Shown here: piece by piece, positions 23,117 to 31,259 of the stretch | Position numbering within the stretch: the first letter of the stretch is position 1 | How the letters are laid out: every line of letters begins with the position of its first letter | NCBI RefSeq assembly: GCF_000270305.1 | Contig: NC_015737.1 | Location: 62,001-126,000 of the forward strand | Source of the DNA: Clostridium sp. SY8519 | Lineage (GTDB): Bacteria; Bacillota; Clostridia; Lachnospirales; Lachnospiraceae | DNA: 64,000 nucleotides | Direction: 5' to 3' | The notes under the pieces: model-generated | Told to the model about the DNA's origin: nothing | Database searches by the model: none | The model's input: only the letters and a program-made list of their open reading frames with translations | Program-made: the position numbers and the translations under genes

Positions 23117-24412
23117 CTATTTCTTCTCCAGCATGATGTTTAACAGGTTCTGTGCACCGCCAAAGCCGCGCAGCATCGCATGCTTCACTTCGTGTTTTAC
23201 CTGTGTTGCGGAATCGCCACGCATCTGATGAACGGCTTCATACAAGTCATGCAGACCTGATGCGCCAGCCGCATGGCCGTAATGACAGCGGCCGCCGTTG
23301 GAGTTGACCGGACGGTCTCCGTCAAACGCGATGCGGTTCTCTTTTACATACTGCCAGCCTTCGCCCTCCGGCAGGTATTCACAGATCTCTGCCGAAAGCA
23401 GTTCGGACTGGTTATAGAAATCATTGGTCAGGAACAGATCCATGTCCTTTCCGGTCAGACCGGTCAGCGCTTTCATCTGCTCGTATGCATTCTTTGTCGC
23501 GGTCATTTCCAGACGCGGATTGGAGTTTTCCAGACAGGAATGACCTACGCCCAGCACCTCGATCGGATGCTCTGTATATTTGTATGCCATCTCGGTCGGG
23601 CAGACGATCACTGCTGCCGCGCCGTCACAACGCTGTTCAAAGTGCGCGCCGCGCATGTATTTGCCGATCAGCGGATTGAATTTGGAATGCAGATATTCAT
23701 ATTCGGAATCCATGCCTGCTTCCTCTGCCAGCTCTGCATAGGTCTTGTTTGTGATCGTGCTGAGCGGATTCTGAACCGCTGCACGACGGCAGTTGATGGA
23801 AAGCTGTGTCATAAACGCATCCACATCCTTTGCGCTGATATTGTTTTCATTTACATAATGATCCAGCCAGGACTCTGAGTTAAACGGAAGCGCTCCTCTG
23901 GTAAATAAGGTATAATCTCTCGGAAGTGTGGAGCAAAGCACCTCATGGAACATTGCATCCGTACCAAAGCGGCGCTTGATCAGATTTTTGGTTGGATAAG
24001 CGATGGAATACGGCATTTCAATACAGCCGCTAAGCACCATATCATACTGGCCGGACGCAACTGCCATGACTGCTGTCTCAAGCGCTACATATCCTGTCGC
24101 ACATGCTTCGCTGTGATGGTAGGATCCTTTTCCTTTCATACCGATCCAGTTCGCAACATGCATATTCGGTGTTGCAAAGTTACTGGTCCATCCCGGGCCT
24201 GCCTGGCCATGAATATAGAACTCAACGTCCTTGCCTGTGATGCCTGCGTCTTTCATCGCGTCACGCGCTGCATAGGCAAACAGCTCTGCCTCGTTCATTC
24301 CATCAACAGACGGATCATCGAGTACACGGACAAACGGTGTCGCGCCCACGCCGATGATTGATACGCTTCTGCTGTAAGGTTTTAATTTGGGTATATTATC
24401 GTTAAAACTCAT
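23117..24412 (-). CDS. Thiolase-superfamily acyltransferase (SCP-x/PhlC-like, 431 aa)
   Basis: Thiolase fold with an early SIIGVGATPF strand, the active cysteine in HHSEACATGYVALE, and the C-terminal NSNGGRCHYGHAAGASGLHD, which has the GH of the second catalytic motif; the usual C-terminal Cys-containing loop is replaced by RGFGGAQNLL. This is the non-decarboxylating SCP-x/PhlC branch that works with a DUF35 partner. First gene of the operon with DUF35-ACP-ACP and an acyl-ACP thioesterase. ATG 24412 follows AAGGAGGAGC. It probably makes or cleaves a beta-keto or acyl-aromatic bond; direction and substrate are unknown. Confidence 0.85.
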   Translation of the reverse strand: MSFNDNIPKLKPYSRSVSIIGVGATPFVRVLDDPSVDGMNEAELFAYAARDAMKDAGITGKDVEFYIHGQAGPGWTSNFATPNMHVANWIGMKGKGSYHHSEACATGYVALETAVMAVASGQYDMVLSGCIEMPYSIAYPTKNLIKRRFGTDAMFHEVLCSTLPRDYTLFTRGALPFNSESWLDHYVNENNISAKDVDAFMTQLSINCRRAAVQNPLSTITNKTYAELAEEAGMDSEYEYLHSKFNPLIGKYMRGAHFEQRCDGAAAVIVCPTEMAYKYTEHPIEVLGVGHSCLENSNPRLEMTATKNAYEQMKALTGLTGKDMDLFLTNDFYNQSELLSAEICEYLPEGEGWQYVKENRIAFDGDRPVNSNGGRCHYGHAAGASGLHDLYEAVHQMRGDSATQVKHEVKHAMLRGFGGAQNLLNIMLEKK

Positions 24413-24515
24413 TGTGCTCCTCCTTCGTATCGTATCCTTTTTTCGTTTTCGTTATCATTATAAAACACGCCGTTTTTTCATATTTGGTATGATTCCCTTG
24501 AAATTCCGAACTTCA

Positions 24516-24535
24516 TTTCTACACGGATATAGAAA
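24516..24535. promoter_or_regulatory. Inverted repeat TTTCTA-N8-TAGAAA, candidate LysR site
   Basis: A dyad of 6-bp arms lies in the 208-bp space between the divergent thiolase operon and LysR gene, about where a LysR-type regulator usually binds. A related string occurs upstream of the hydrogenase operon. Inference. Confidence 0.45.
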
Positions 24536-24620
24536 ATAGCATTCCCGCCATGATGATACTATGATATTAACCTACTGCCCTGATAATAATAATGAAATGA
24601 CCGCTTGAAAGGGAATCGTT

Positions 24621-25523
24621 ATGAGACACATCGATCTCTTGAATATCAACCTGAATCAGATTCGGATCTTTCTAACGGTAGTGGAGTTTGGCGGATTCAC
24701 AGCCGCAGCCAAAAAGCTGAATATGACACAGCCAATGATCAGTAAGACGATCGCACACCTTGAACAGGAGCTCGGCTTGTGTCTGATCCTACGCGGAAGC
24801 AGAAAGTTCCAGGTGACGCCTGCAGGAATGAACCTGTACGAAGAATGGAAAGATCTGATCCGGAGTTTCGAAGACTCTGTTCTCAATGCGCATTCTATAC
24901 AGGAAGGAAAGAAAGAAACCTTAAAGATCGGCACCGGTGAATTAGACCCAAAAGACAGTCCTGTCATTAAGAAGATCAGAATCATGAAAAACCTTTTGTC
25001 CGGCACGGATGTATTTGGAGAATGCATGGAATTATCTGCGCTGGTATCATACCTTGCACAGGACAAACTGGATCTGATCGTGATATCAAAGCATATGCTC
25101 CCCCTGATGGAAGGACTGGATATCGGCTGGAAAACCATCATTCCAAGCAGGCTCTGCATTTATGTGCATCAGAGCAATCCTCTGTATGACCGGGAATATC
25201 TAGATTTTTCCGATTTACGTATGGAGCGGTTTATCGTTTTTTCTCCGGAAAAAGATAACAGCTATATTGAACTTCTTACAAAACTGTCCAGAGAAGCCGG
25301 GTTTACGCCGTTGATCTCCTGCTATGTGCAGCACGAAAAATCATTTACCCTGAACCTGGAGCTGGAAAACGGAATCGTTTTGGCTGACAGTTATACCGAC
25401 CTGGAATCACCAACAGTCAAAAAATTCCCGCTGGATATCCGGAATGATATCATCGCGGTCTGGAAAAAAGAGCATTTCAGAGATTCCATCGAAATATTTC
25501 TCAATCTGTTTCAAACAGAATAG
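24621..25523 (+). CDS. LysR-type transcription regulator (300 aa)
   Basis: N-terminal winged helix with LNQIRIFLTVVEFGGFTAAA and KKLNMTQPMISKTIAHLEQE, then a substrate-binding domain from about residue 95. Full family length. It is transcribed away from the thiolase operon, the classic arrangement in which the regulator controls the divergent operon, probably in response to a pathway compound. A short hairpin terminator follows. Confidence 0.88.
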   Translation: MRHIDLLNINLNQIRIFLTVVEFGGFTAAAKKLNMTQPMISKTIAHLEQELGLCLILRGSRKFQVTPAGMNLYEEWKDLIRSFEDSVLNAHSIQEGKKETLKIGTGELDPKDSPVIKKIRIMKNLLSGTDVFGECMELSALVSYLAQDKLDLIVISKHMLPLMEGLDIGWKTIIPSRLCIYVHQSNPLYDREYLDFSDLRMERFIVFSPEKDNSYIELLTKLSREAGFTPLISCYVQHEKSFTLNLELENGIVLADSYTDLESPTVKKFPLDIRNDIIAVWKKEHFRDSIEIFLNLFQTE

Positions 25524-25549
25524 TATCCTCCACCATCCATATCTTTTTG

Positions 25550-25579
25550 GAATGAATGTATCCTGAACATTCATTTTTC
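25550..25579 (+). terminator. Weak terminator after the LysR gene
   Basis: ATGAATGT/ACATTCAT stem with a 7-base loop followed by TTTTTC on the plus strand, 28 bases after the LysR stop. Confidence 0.55.
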
Positions 25580-25659
25580 AACGGTTTTCTCAACTGCTAC
25601 ACTGATTGCAAGAACAATGAAACGTGTATCTGACAAAGCAGATTAAGGGAGGAAACTAT

Positions 25660-26766
25660 ATGACATCTTACGAAAAAGTTGAAAAAGCTATGCAATGCGT
25701 ACCTTTAAATGATCCCTCTGAGATTCCGATTTTTCCGCATATTCTGACATGGGCCGGAACAGTGGCAGATGTACCGCAGTCAAAGATCATTTCCGATTGT
25801 GATGCCTGGATCGGCGCAATGGAAAAAACCTTTGATGTAATCGGGAATCCCGATCTCTCCATGCCGCAGCATCCGAAAACCATTATTTTCTCAATGAGTA
25901 TGCCGGTGCGCCGACCGGGTTTTGAGCTTCCGGAGGGAGAACTTTATCAGTTTGTAGAACAGCCTCAGTTTGAAGCCGATGAATATGAGAAAATGCTTCA
26001 GATCGGTTGGGAAAACTGGTATGCCATGTATATGATGCGGATACAGAATCCGCCGATGACAGATCCGCAGCAGTATGCTGACTTTTGGGCAGAAACCAAT
26101 ATTGCCGGCGGAAAGATCGCACAGTTTCTTGCGCAAAGAGGTATCGCGCCGATTTTCAACATCGCAGATTTTCCAATCTTCGATCTGTTATCCATGATCC
26201 GGTCCATGGAACCGTTTATTTTTGATCTCTATGATGATCCCGGTCCAATCATGGATGTTTTGAACCAGGCACAGCCAATCGAGGACGCACGCAACATTCA
26301 GATCCTCAAATCATTCGGCGGAACAAGGATCGGCCGCTACGCGATGCGTTCCTCCGCTACATTTATTTCACCGGATATGTTTGACGAATTTGTATGGCCG
26401 GTATTGAAAAAATCAATCCAGACATTCTGGGATGCAGGAATCCGCTGTGTACTCCACTGCGACGCAGAATGGCTGCCGATTCTGGATCGCTTCCTGGAAT
26501 TGCCCAAGACAAGCGTCAGCTTCGAATTTGACGGCGTAACCGATATTGTTAAGGCATATGACATCATCGGCGGATGGCATTCACTCAGAGGTGATGTTCC
26601 GGCCACAATGTTTGCTTACGGAACACCGGATGATGTGAGGGAATATTGCGCCGGACTGATCGATAAGATCGGGACAAAGGGCGGCTTTATCCTGGGTTCC
26701 GGATGTGAAGTCCCGCTAAACGCAAAAACAGAATGTGTAAAAGCCATGATGGAGGCTACATCATAA
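25660..26766 (+). CDS. URO-D/MtaA-fold protein, second copy (368 aa)
   Basis: Start at ATG 25660 (MTSYEKVEKAM) behind GGGAGGAAACT; the frame is open 12 codons further. Features of the cobamide methyltransferase branch: RCVLHCDAEWLPILDRF in place of the zinc H-x-C, giving H-x-D, and GSGCEVPLNAK with the last cysteine. Sequence is quite different from the copy at 14673, so they are not a recent duplication. No corrinoid protein nearby. The H-x-D variant occurs in some family members of unknown substrate. Function: possible demethylase or C1-transfer step, unproven. Confidence 0.72.
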   Translation: MTSYEKVEKAMQCVPLNDPSEIPIFPHILTWAGTVADVPQSKIISDCDAWIGAMEKTFDVIGNPDLSMPQHPKTIIFSMSMPVRRPGFELPEGELYQFVEQPQFEADEYEKMLQIGWENWYAMYMMRIQNPPMTDPQQYADFWAETNIAGGKIAQFLAQRGIAPIFNIADFPIFDLLSMIRSMEPFIFDLYDDPGPIMDVLNQAQPIEDARNIQILKSFGGTRIGRYAMRSSATFISPDMFDEFVWPVLKKSIQTFWDAGIRCVLHCDAEWLPILDRFLELPKTSVSFEFDGVTDIVKAYDIIGGWHSLRGDVPATMFAYGTPDDVREYCAGLIDKIGTKGGFILGSGCEVPLNAKTECVKAMMEATS

Positions 26767-26779
26767 TCCCTTTTTTCCA

Positions 26780-26818
26780 TTGGAGTAGATCTCATGATCT
26801 GCTCCATTTTTTTTGTTT
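26780..26818 (+). terminator. Terminator after the second URO-D-like gene
   Basis: TGGAGTAGATC/GATCTGCTCCA stem (one G-T pair) followed by TTTTTTTTGTTTTTT on the plus strand. Confidence 0.9.
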
Positions 26819-26849
26819 TTTAAAGATGTCTGATATAATGATATTCAGG

Positions 26850-26940
26850 TGAGTCAAGGGGACGGTTCTTTTGACTCACTTCAGAAAAACAAATCATATG
26901 TAAACACAAAATGAGTCAAAAGAACCGTCCCTCTGACTCA
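26850..26940. repeat. REP/MITE-like pair of 29-bp units in inverted orientation
   Basis: Unit 26850-26878 (TGAGTCA...GGGACGGTTCTTTTGACTCA) and its inverted copy 26912-26940 differ at two positions and flank 33 bases. Each unit also has TGAGTCA/TGACTCA ends. This GAGTCA...GACGGTTC type of repeat is scattered in many Firmicutes genomes. It would form a long hairpin upstream of the PucR-type gene. Confidence 0.85.
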
Positions 26941-26958
26941 TGAAGAAGGAGCTTTGCC

Positions 26959-28494
26959 ATGTACGTTGGTTTAAAAAACATTTGCGCTTTGCTAAAAGAA
27001 TTACCGACTCATCTGACCGATTCTGACGGAATTCATTGTCTGACAGGCTGGAATCATCTGCAGAATGCGCCTACGCCATATGCATCCTATCTGCTTTATG
27101 TATGTAAAAGTGATATCGATCTTTCGACTATTAATTTTACCGAGCACATGCATGTCCTTTGCATCATTTCACCCGGATCGGATCATGAAGAAATCGCGGG
27201 GCGTTTCCCTGATGAGGTCAGTCTTCTGCTCGTCGAAGCGGAAGATCCTGTCACGATCTATACCAGTCTGCAGGAATACTTCAACCGCCAGTGCGGTGTC
27301 GGCATGTTCGGGCAGACACTTTTGGAATTCCTTGCGTTTGAAGACGGACTGCCGTCTTCCATCGACTATGCCTATCATGTATTCCGCAATCCCGTGTTTG
27401 TCTTTGACACCAACTATAATCTGATCGCTGCGACATGGGACGCGATTGAAGAGCTTGGCCTGAAGGATCAGGTCCTGATCGACAAGCGCTTTTCCGCAGA
27501 TGATTTTAAAATGGCAAACAGGGATCACAACATCCACAGCAAGGTGTTAAAAAGCGAGATCCCGATCATTGCATATAATGACGCACTTGGCTACGAGCAG
27601 ATGTACTGCGCCATCAACACACGCAAAAACCTCGGTCATATCGTCATCTCCGCGATCAATAAACCGTTCGAACCTATTGACACGGAATTAATGCTGCTCC
27701 TCAAAAAATATGTTGATCAGCAGATGAAAAAAGACTCCTTTATCCGAAGTGCTAAAGGGTTTAATTATGAGTATTTTTTGCGGGATCTGCTGGATGAAAA
27801 GATTGGAACGGGAAACGGCAATTCTTCCCATATGAAATTTACGGAGGTCACATTTAGCGGCAATATGTACTGTATGGTCGTCGAAACCGCCCGCAGTACA
27901 GAAACCGTCAATATAAACCACATCCGGAATCTTTTAGAAAGCCGCTTTCCTTACTCAAAAACACTGATCTACAATGACCAGATCGTGATCATCATCAGCT
28001 TTCAGGAAAACCATCTGCTTCCGGGCGAATATCTGGAAACCGGCCGGAAAATCTGTTCCGAAAACGGACTCTATGCCGGTATCAGCAATTGTTTCCAGGA
28101 TATCATGGAATTACGGGGATACTATGCACAGGCACTTCGTGCCATTGAATATGGCACAGAAGAAACAAACACCCCAAACCTCTATCTCTACTGGGATCAT
28201 TATCTGCAGCATGTGATCCGTCTGTTTACACAAAAAGAGTCCGCCGGCACATTCTGCAATCCCAAGATGAAGTTTTTGCTTGATTATGACAAAACACACA
28301 ACTCCGAGCTGGCCTATACACTTTATATGTATCTGATCCATGAGCGCAATCTGGCTGCAGCTGCCGAAGCCATGGATATGCACCGGACTTCTCTTGTATA
28401 TCGGTTTAAGAAGATCAATTCCCTGATCGGGGAGGATTTTGACGATTACAAAGAACGGCTGTATCTGATTCTTTCGTACGAAATGAACCGATGA
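26959..28494 (+). CDS. PucR/CdaR-type transcription regulator (511 aa)
   Basis: Same architecture as the regulator at 13016: long N-terminal sensor half, GGDEF-like middle part (ISNCFQDIMELRGYYAQALR) and C-terminal HTH_30 (HERNLAAAAEAMDMHRTSL, VYRFKKINSLIGEDF). ATG 26959 follows AGAAGGAGC. The last codon is followed by TGA that is the first three bases of a REP-like repeat, so the end of the gene may have been set by the repeat. The gene is bracketed by repeat units on both sides. Its target genes are not evident. Confidence 0.82.
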   Translation: MYVGLKNICALLKELPTHLTDSDGIHCLTGWNHLQNAPTPYASYLLYVCKSDIDLSTINFTEHMHVLCIISPGSDHEEIAGRFPDEVSLLLVEAEDPVTIYTSLQEYFNRQCGVGMFGQTLLEFLAFEDGLPSSIDYAYHVFRNPVFVFDTNYNLIAATWDAIEELGLKDQVLIDKRFSADDFKMANRDHNIHSKVLKSEIPIIAYNDALGYEQMYCAINTRKNLGHIVISAINKPFEPIDTELMLLLKKYVDQQMKKDSFIRSAKGFNYEYFLRDLLDEKIGTGNGNSSHMKFTEVTFSGNMYCMVVETARSTETVNINHIRNLLESRFPYSKTLIYNDQIVIIISFQENHLLPGEYLETGRKICSENGLYAGISNCFQDIMELRGYYAQALRAIEYGTEETNTPNLYLYWDHYLQHVIRLFTQKESAGTFCNPKMKFLLDYDKTHNSELAYTLYMYLIHERNLAAAAEAMDMHRTSLVYRFKKINSLIGEDFDDYKERLYLILSYEMNR

Positions 28495-28520
28495 GTCAAA
28501 GGGACGGTTCTTTTGACTCA
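28492..28520 (+). repeat. Third REP-like unit, supplies the regulator's stop codon
   Basis: 29 bases, 28 identical to the unit at 26850-26878 and in the same orientation. Its first three bases are the TGA stop of the PucR-type gene. Confidence 0.85.
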
Positions 28521-28546
28521 CTTTTGACTCGAGGAGAAGTAATACC

Positions 28547-29307
28547 ATGAACACCAGACAGATTGAATACTTTCTTGCTGTGGCGGAGGAACTGAGTTTC
28601 ACGAAGGCCGCAGAGAAAATGTATGTATCGCAGACTGCTGTCACGCAGCAGATCCGTTCCCTAGAGGAGCAGATGGGGGTACAGCTGTTTTCCCGGACAA
28701 AGAAAAAGGTCGAGCTGGCGCCTGCCGGAGCGTTTTTTATGATTGAAGGGCGCCAGATCCTCGAGCATATCGACAATGCCTTTATCCATGCCCACGATGT
28801 CTCCGAAGGAATGAACGGTGCTCTGGAGATTGGCTTTGCCAACTATGCAAGTAACATTCTGGCAAACAGCCTACAGGAGTTTCACAACCGGTATCCCAAT
28901 ATCAAACTCCATTTCAAATCTTACAGTCCTTCCGTTTTGCTGGATCGTCTGCGGCTTGGCGAACTGGATCTGATCTTTTCCCCGATTTTTGATCCGGCTA
29001 TCTATGAAGGATGCTTTATACGGGAAGTATCCCGCGTCTCTTTGATCGCAGTGCTTCCCAGCTCCCATCCACTGGCCGGCAAGTACTGTCTGACCAAAAA
29101 GGATCTGTTTGACCAAAGTCTGATCCTTGCCTGTACGCCGGACAGTAAGATTGGCGAGGACCGCAAGATCATCGACAGCTTCTTAAAGGCCGGATATCAT
29201 CCCGAGATCGTCGACAGGATCGAGGATATCGAAACGATTCTTTTAATGGTTGCTGTACAGATGGGCATCTCCATCCTGCCTTCCTACATTACGCTTCCGG
29301 TCAGCAA
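28547..29307 (+). pseudogene. LysR-type regulator, C-terminally truncated
   Basis: Good N-terminus (MNTRQIEYFLAVAEELSFTK, YVSQTAVTQQIRSLEEQMG) and substrate-binding domain up to MGISILPSYITLPVSN at about residue 254; a normal protein has about 295. At 29308 the sequence changes to integrase coding DNA in another frame, adding a short unrelated tail before the stop at 29347. The last strand and helix of the effector domain are lost. It may fold poorly; probably inactive. Start ATG 28547 follows GAGGAG. Confidence 0.75.
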
Positions 29308-30475
29308 TGATCGACGCGGGCGATGTGACCGTCAACGATCTGGCTGAAATGTGGTATCACGACGAGATCGAATACACAGCGCTTACGACCAACGGACGGA
29401 ATGATTATAAAAATGTCATCCGCCACATCAGAGAGCATCCGCTCGGGAGCATGAAGCTTCGGAATGTAACCTGTGAACATCTGCAGGCTTACATCGACGA
29501 AAAATATTTCGGCGAGTTTGATGAGAACGGGAAGCAGTTAAAGCATGCCTATTCCGACAGCCATATGAAAAAACAGTTCCGTGTTCTCTCGGGGATGTTC
29601 AAATATGCCGTTGTCCCGAAACATCTTTTGCGGGATAACCTCATGCAGTATGTCAGGAAGAGAAAGAAGCCAAAACCGGTCCGGCTCTTCGGTGAGGAGG
29701 AGGACGGAAAGGTACACACGATCTCAAACGAAGATTACAAAAAGATCATCAGCCATCTCACAGACAATGAGCAGAACGCATGCTTCGCTCTCCCGGTGCA
29801 GATCGCCTATCACACAGACCTTCGGGCCGGAGAAGTCTGCGGGCTTGCCTGGGAGGATATCGATCTGGAAGGCAGGAGCCTCACGGTACGGCGTTCTCTC
29901 TACTATGACACGGAGAACAAGTGCTGGGAGTTAAAAGTCCCGAAAAACGGAAAATCCCGCGTTGTAGCGTTTGGGGATACACTGGCAGGGATCTTAAGAG
30001 CGGCGAAGAAAAAAACAGCTCGAAGATAAGATGGCAGATGGTCCTTTGTACCAGAAGCATTATTATCAGATCAACGAGATCAGGGGACGGCAGCACTGCC
30101 AGATCTTTACAGAGATCGACCCAGAGATCAAAGTCTTGAGCAGCCGCTGCACGAAGGGAAAGTTTATTGAAGACGCCGGGAAGGAACAGCCCTTACAGCC
30201 TTTGCATCTTGTCTTAAGCAAACCCGGCGGCGAGATGCTCACGACACAGAGCTTAAAATGGCTGAACAAGCTGATCCAAAAAGAACTGCCGGAGATCAAA
30301 GATTTTCACTTCCACTGCCTACGCCACCACACTGATCGCAAACGGAGCAAATTTCAAGGATGTACAGGCGCTCATGGGCCACTCAGACATCAGCATCACC
30401 TTGAATATTTATTCACATGTAACCCCCGAAACACAGCGAAAAGCAGTCGATATTTCCGAGCGAGCGATCAGCTAG
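29308..30475 (+). pseudogene. int: Tyrosine integrase (Tn916/phage type), broken
   Basis: Frame opens inside the SAM-like core domain (VNDLAEMWYHDEIEYTALTT); the arm-binding N-terminus is missing. LRAGEVCGLAWEDIDL carries the first catalytic Arg. A run of seven A at 30009-30015 (six expected) shifts the frame before DKMADGPLYQKHYYQINE. Near HFHCLRH about 8 bases are missing, damaging the H-x-x-R region, after which ALMGHSDISITLNIYSHV with the catalytic Tyr follows. So it has three lesions and cannot mobilise the island. It lies 89 bases from the tRNA-Lys gene used as attachment site. Confidence 0.9.
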
Positions 30476-30521
30476 ATTTATAGGTTTTGTGGGAAGATGT
30501 GGGAAAGACCCCATTTCAGAC

Positions 30522-30560
30522 AAAATGAAAAGCCAGCAAACCCGCATGTTTACTGGCTTT
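30522..30560 (-). terminator. Hairpin after the tRNA-Lys gene
   Basis: AAAGCCAG/CTGGCTTT stem (30529-30536 with 30553-30560), followed on the minus strand by TCATTTTG. It can end the tRNA operon, although this DNA is on the island side of the junction. Confidence 0.65.
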
Positions 30561-30563
30561 CAG

Positions 30564-30605
30564 TGAGGCATCGGGGATTCGAACCCCGGACAACTTGATT
30601 AAAAG
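30564..30605 (-). repeat. Proximal attachment site within tRNA-Lys
   Basis: Exact 42-bp counterpart of 4252-4293, forming the 3' half of the intact tRNA-Lys gene. The integrating element restored the tRNA, as is usual for tRNA-targeted islands. Confidence 0.9.
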
Positions 30606-30636
30606 TCAAGTGCTCTGCCAACTGAGCTAATACCCC
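30564..30636 (-). tRNA. tRNA-Lys (TTT)
   Basis: 73 bases. Acceptor GGGGTAT pairs with ATGCCTC, discriminator A; anticodon loop CTTTTAA gives TTT; T loop TTCGAAT. Last gene of a six-tRNA cluster and integration target of the island. Confidence 0.95.
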
Positions 30637-30648
30637 ATATCATTGAAA

Positions 30649-30720
30649 CTGGGCCAGCGGGATTCGAACCCACGAGTGTAGCAGTCAAAGTGCTATGCCT
30701 TACCGCTTGGCGATGGCCCA
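30649..30720 (-). tRNA. tRNA-Gln (TTG)
   Basis: 72 bases. Acceptor TGGGCCA pairs with TGGCCCA, discriminator G; anticodon loop CTTTGAC gives TTG. The D arm ATCGCCAAGCGGTAAGGC is typical of glutamine tRNA. Confidence 0.95.
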
Positions 30721-30778
30721 CTGGTCTGTTGCGTTCTTGCTTGTAAAATGCGGGCGACCGATGATCGCCCGCGTGCAG

Positions 30779-30853
30779 GGTGGATACAGGGATTCGAACC
30801 CTGGGCCTCCAGAGCCACAATCTGGCGCGCTAACCAACTGCGCTATACCCACC
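30779..30853 (-). tRNA. tRNA-His (GTG)
   Basis: Anticodon loop TTGTGGC gives GTG. Acceptor GTGGGTA pairs with TATCCAC, with the extra 5' G at position -1 opposite the discriminator C that marks histidine tRNA. Confidence 0.95.
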
Positions 30854-30893
30854 ATAAAAACTATGTATCCTGCCGAAGCAGTTTTTATAAATA

Positions 30894-30967
<74 letters not shown>

Positions 30968-30973
30968 ATAGAA

Positions 30974-31044
30974 AGCGGGTGATGGGAATCGAACCCACGT
31001 ATCCAGCTTGGAAGGCTGGTGTTCTACCATTGAACTACACCCGC
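30974..31044 (-). tRNA. tRNA-Gly (TCC)
   Basis: 71 bases. Acceptor GCGGGTG pairs with CACCCGC; anticodon loop CTTCCAA gives TCC; GTTCAATGGTAGAAC D arm typical of glycine. Confidence 0.95.
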
Positions 31045-31070
31045 ATAAATCTTTGAACCAGTTTTCAGGA

Positions 31071-31145
31071 TCGGGGTGACAGGATTCGAACCTGCGGCCT
31101 CCTGGTCCCAAACCAGGCGCTCTAGCCAAGCTGAGCCACACCCCG
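31071..31145 (-). tRNA. tRNA-Pro (TGG)
   Basis: 75 bases. Acceptor CGGGGTG pairs with CACCCCG; anticodon loop TTTGGGA gives TGG. First gene of the cluster after the promoter. Confidence 0.95.
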
Positions 31146-31186
31146 GTACTGGTTTCCCGTGTCTTGTTCTCCGTGACACAATGGAT

Positions 31187-31215
31187 ATTATATGGGAATC
31201 ACTTCAGAATGTCAA
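31187..31215 (-). promoter_or_regulatory. Consensus sigma-70/A promoter of the tRNA cluster
   Basis: Minus strand: TTGACA (31215-31210), 17 bases, then TATAAT (31192-31187), a perfect match to the housekeeping consensus. It lies about 42 bases upstream of tRNA-Pro. Confidence 0.92.
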
Positions 31216-31259
31216 CACTTATTTTAAATTTTTTCAACACAATTTATTTTTTGTTTCAG

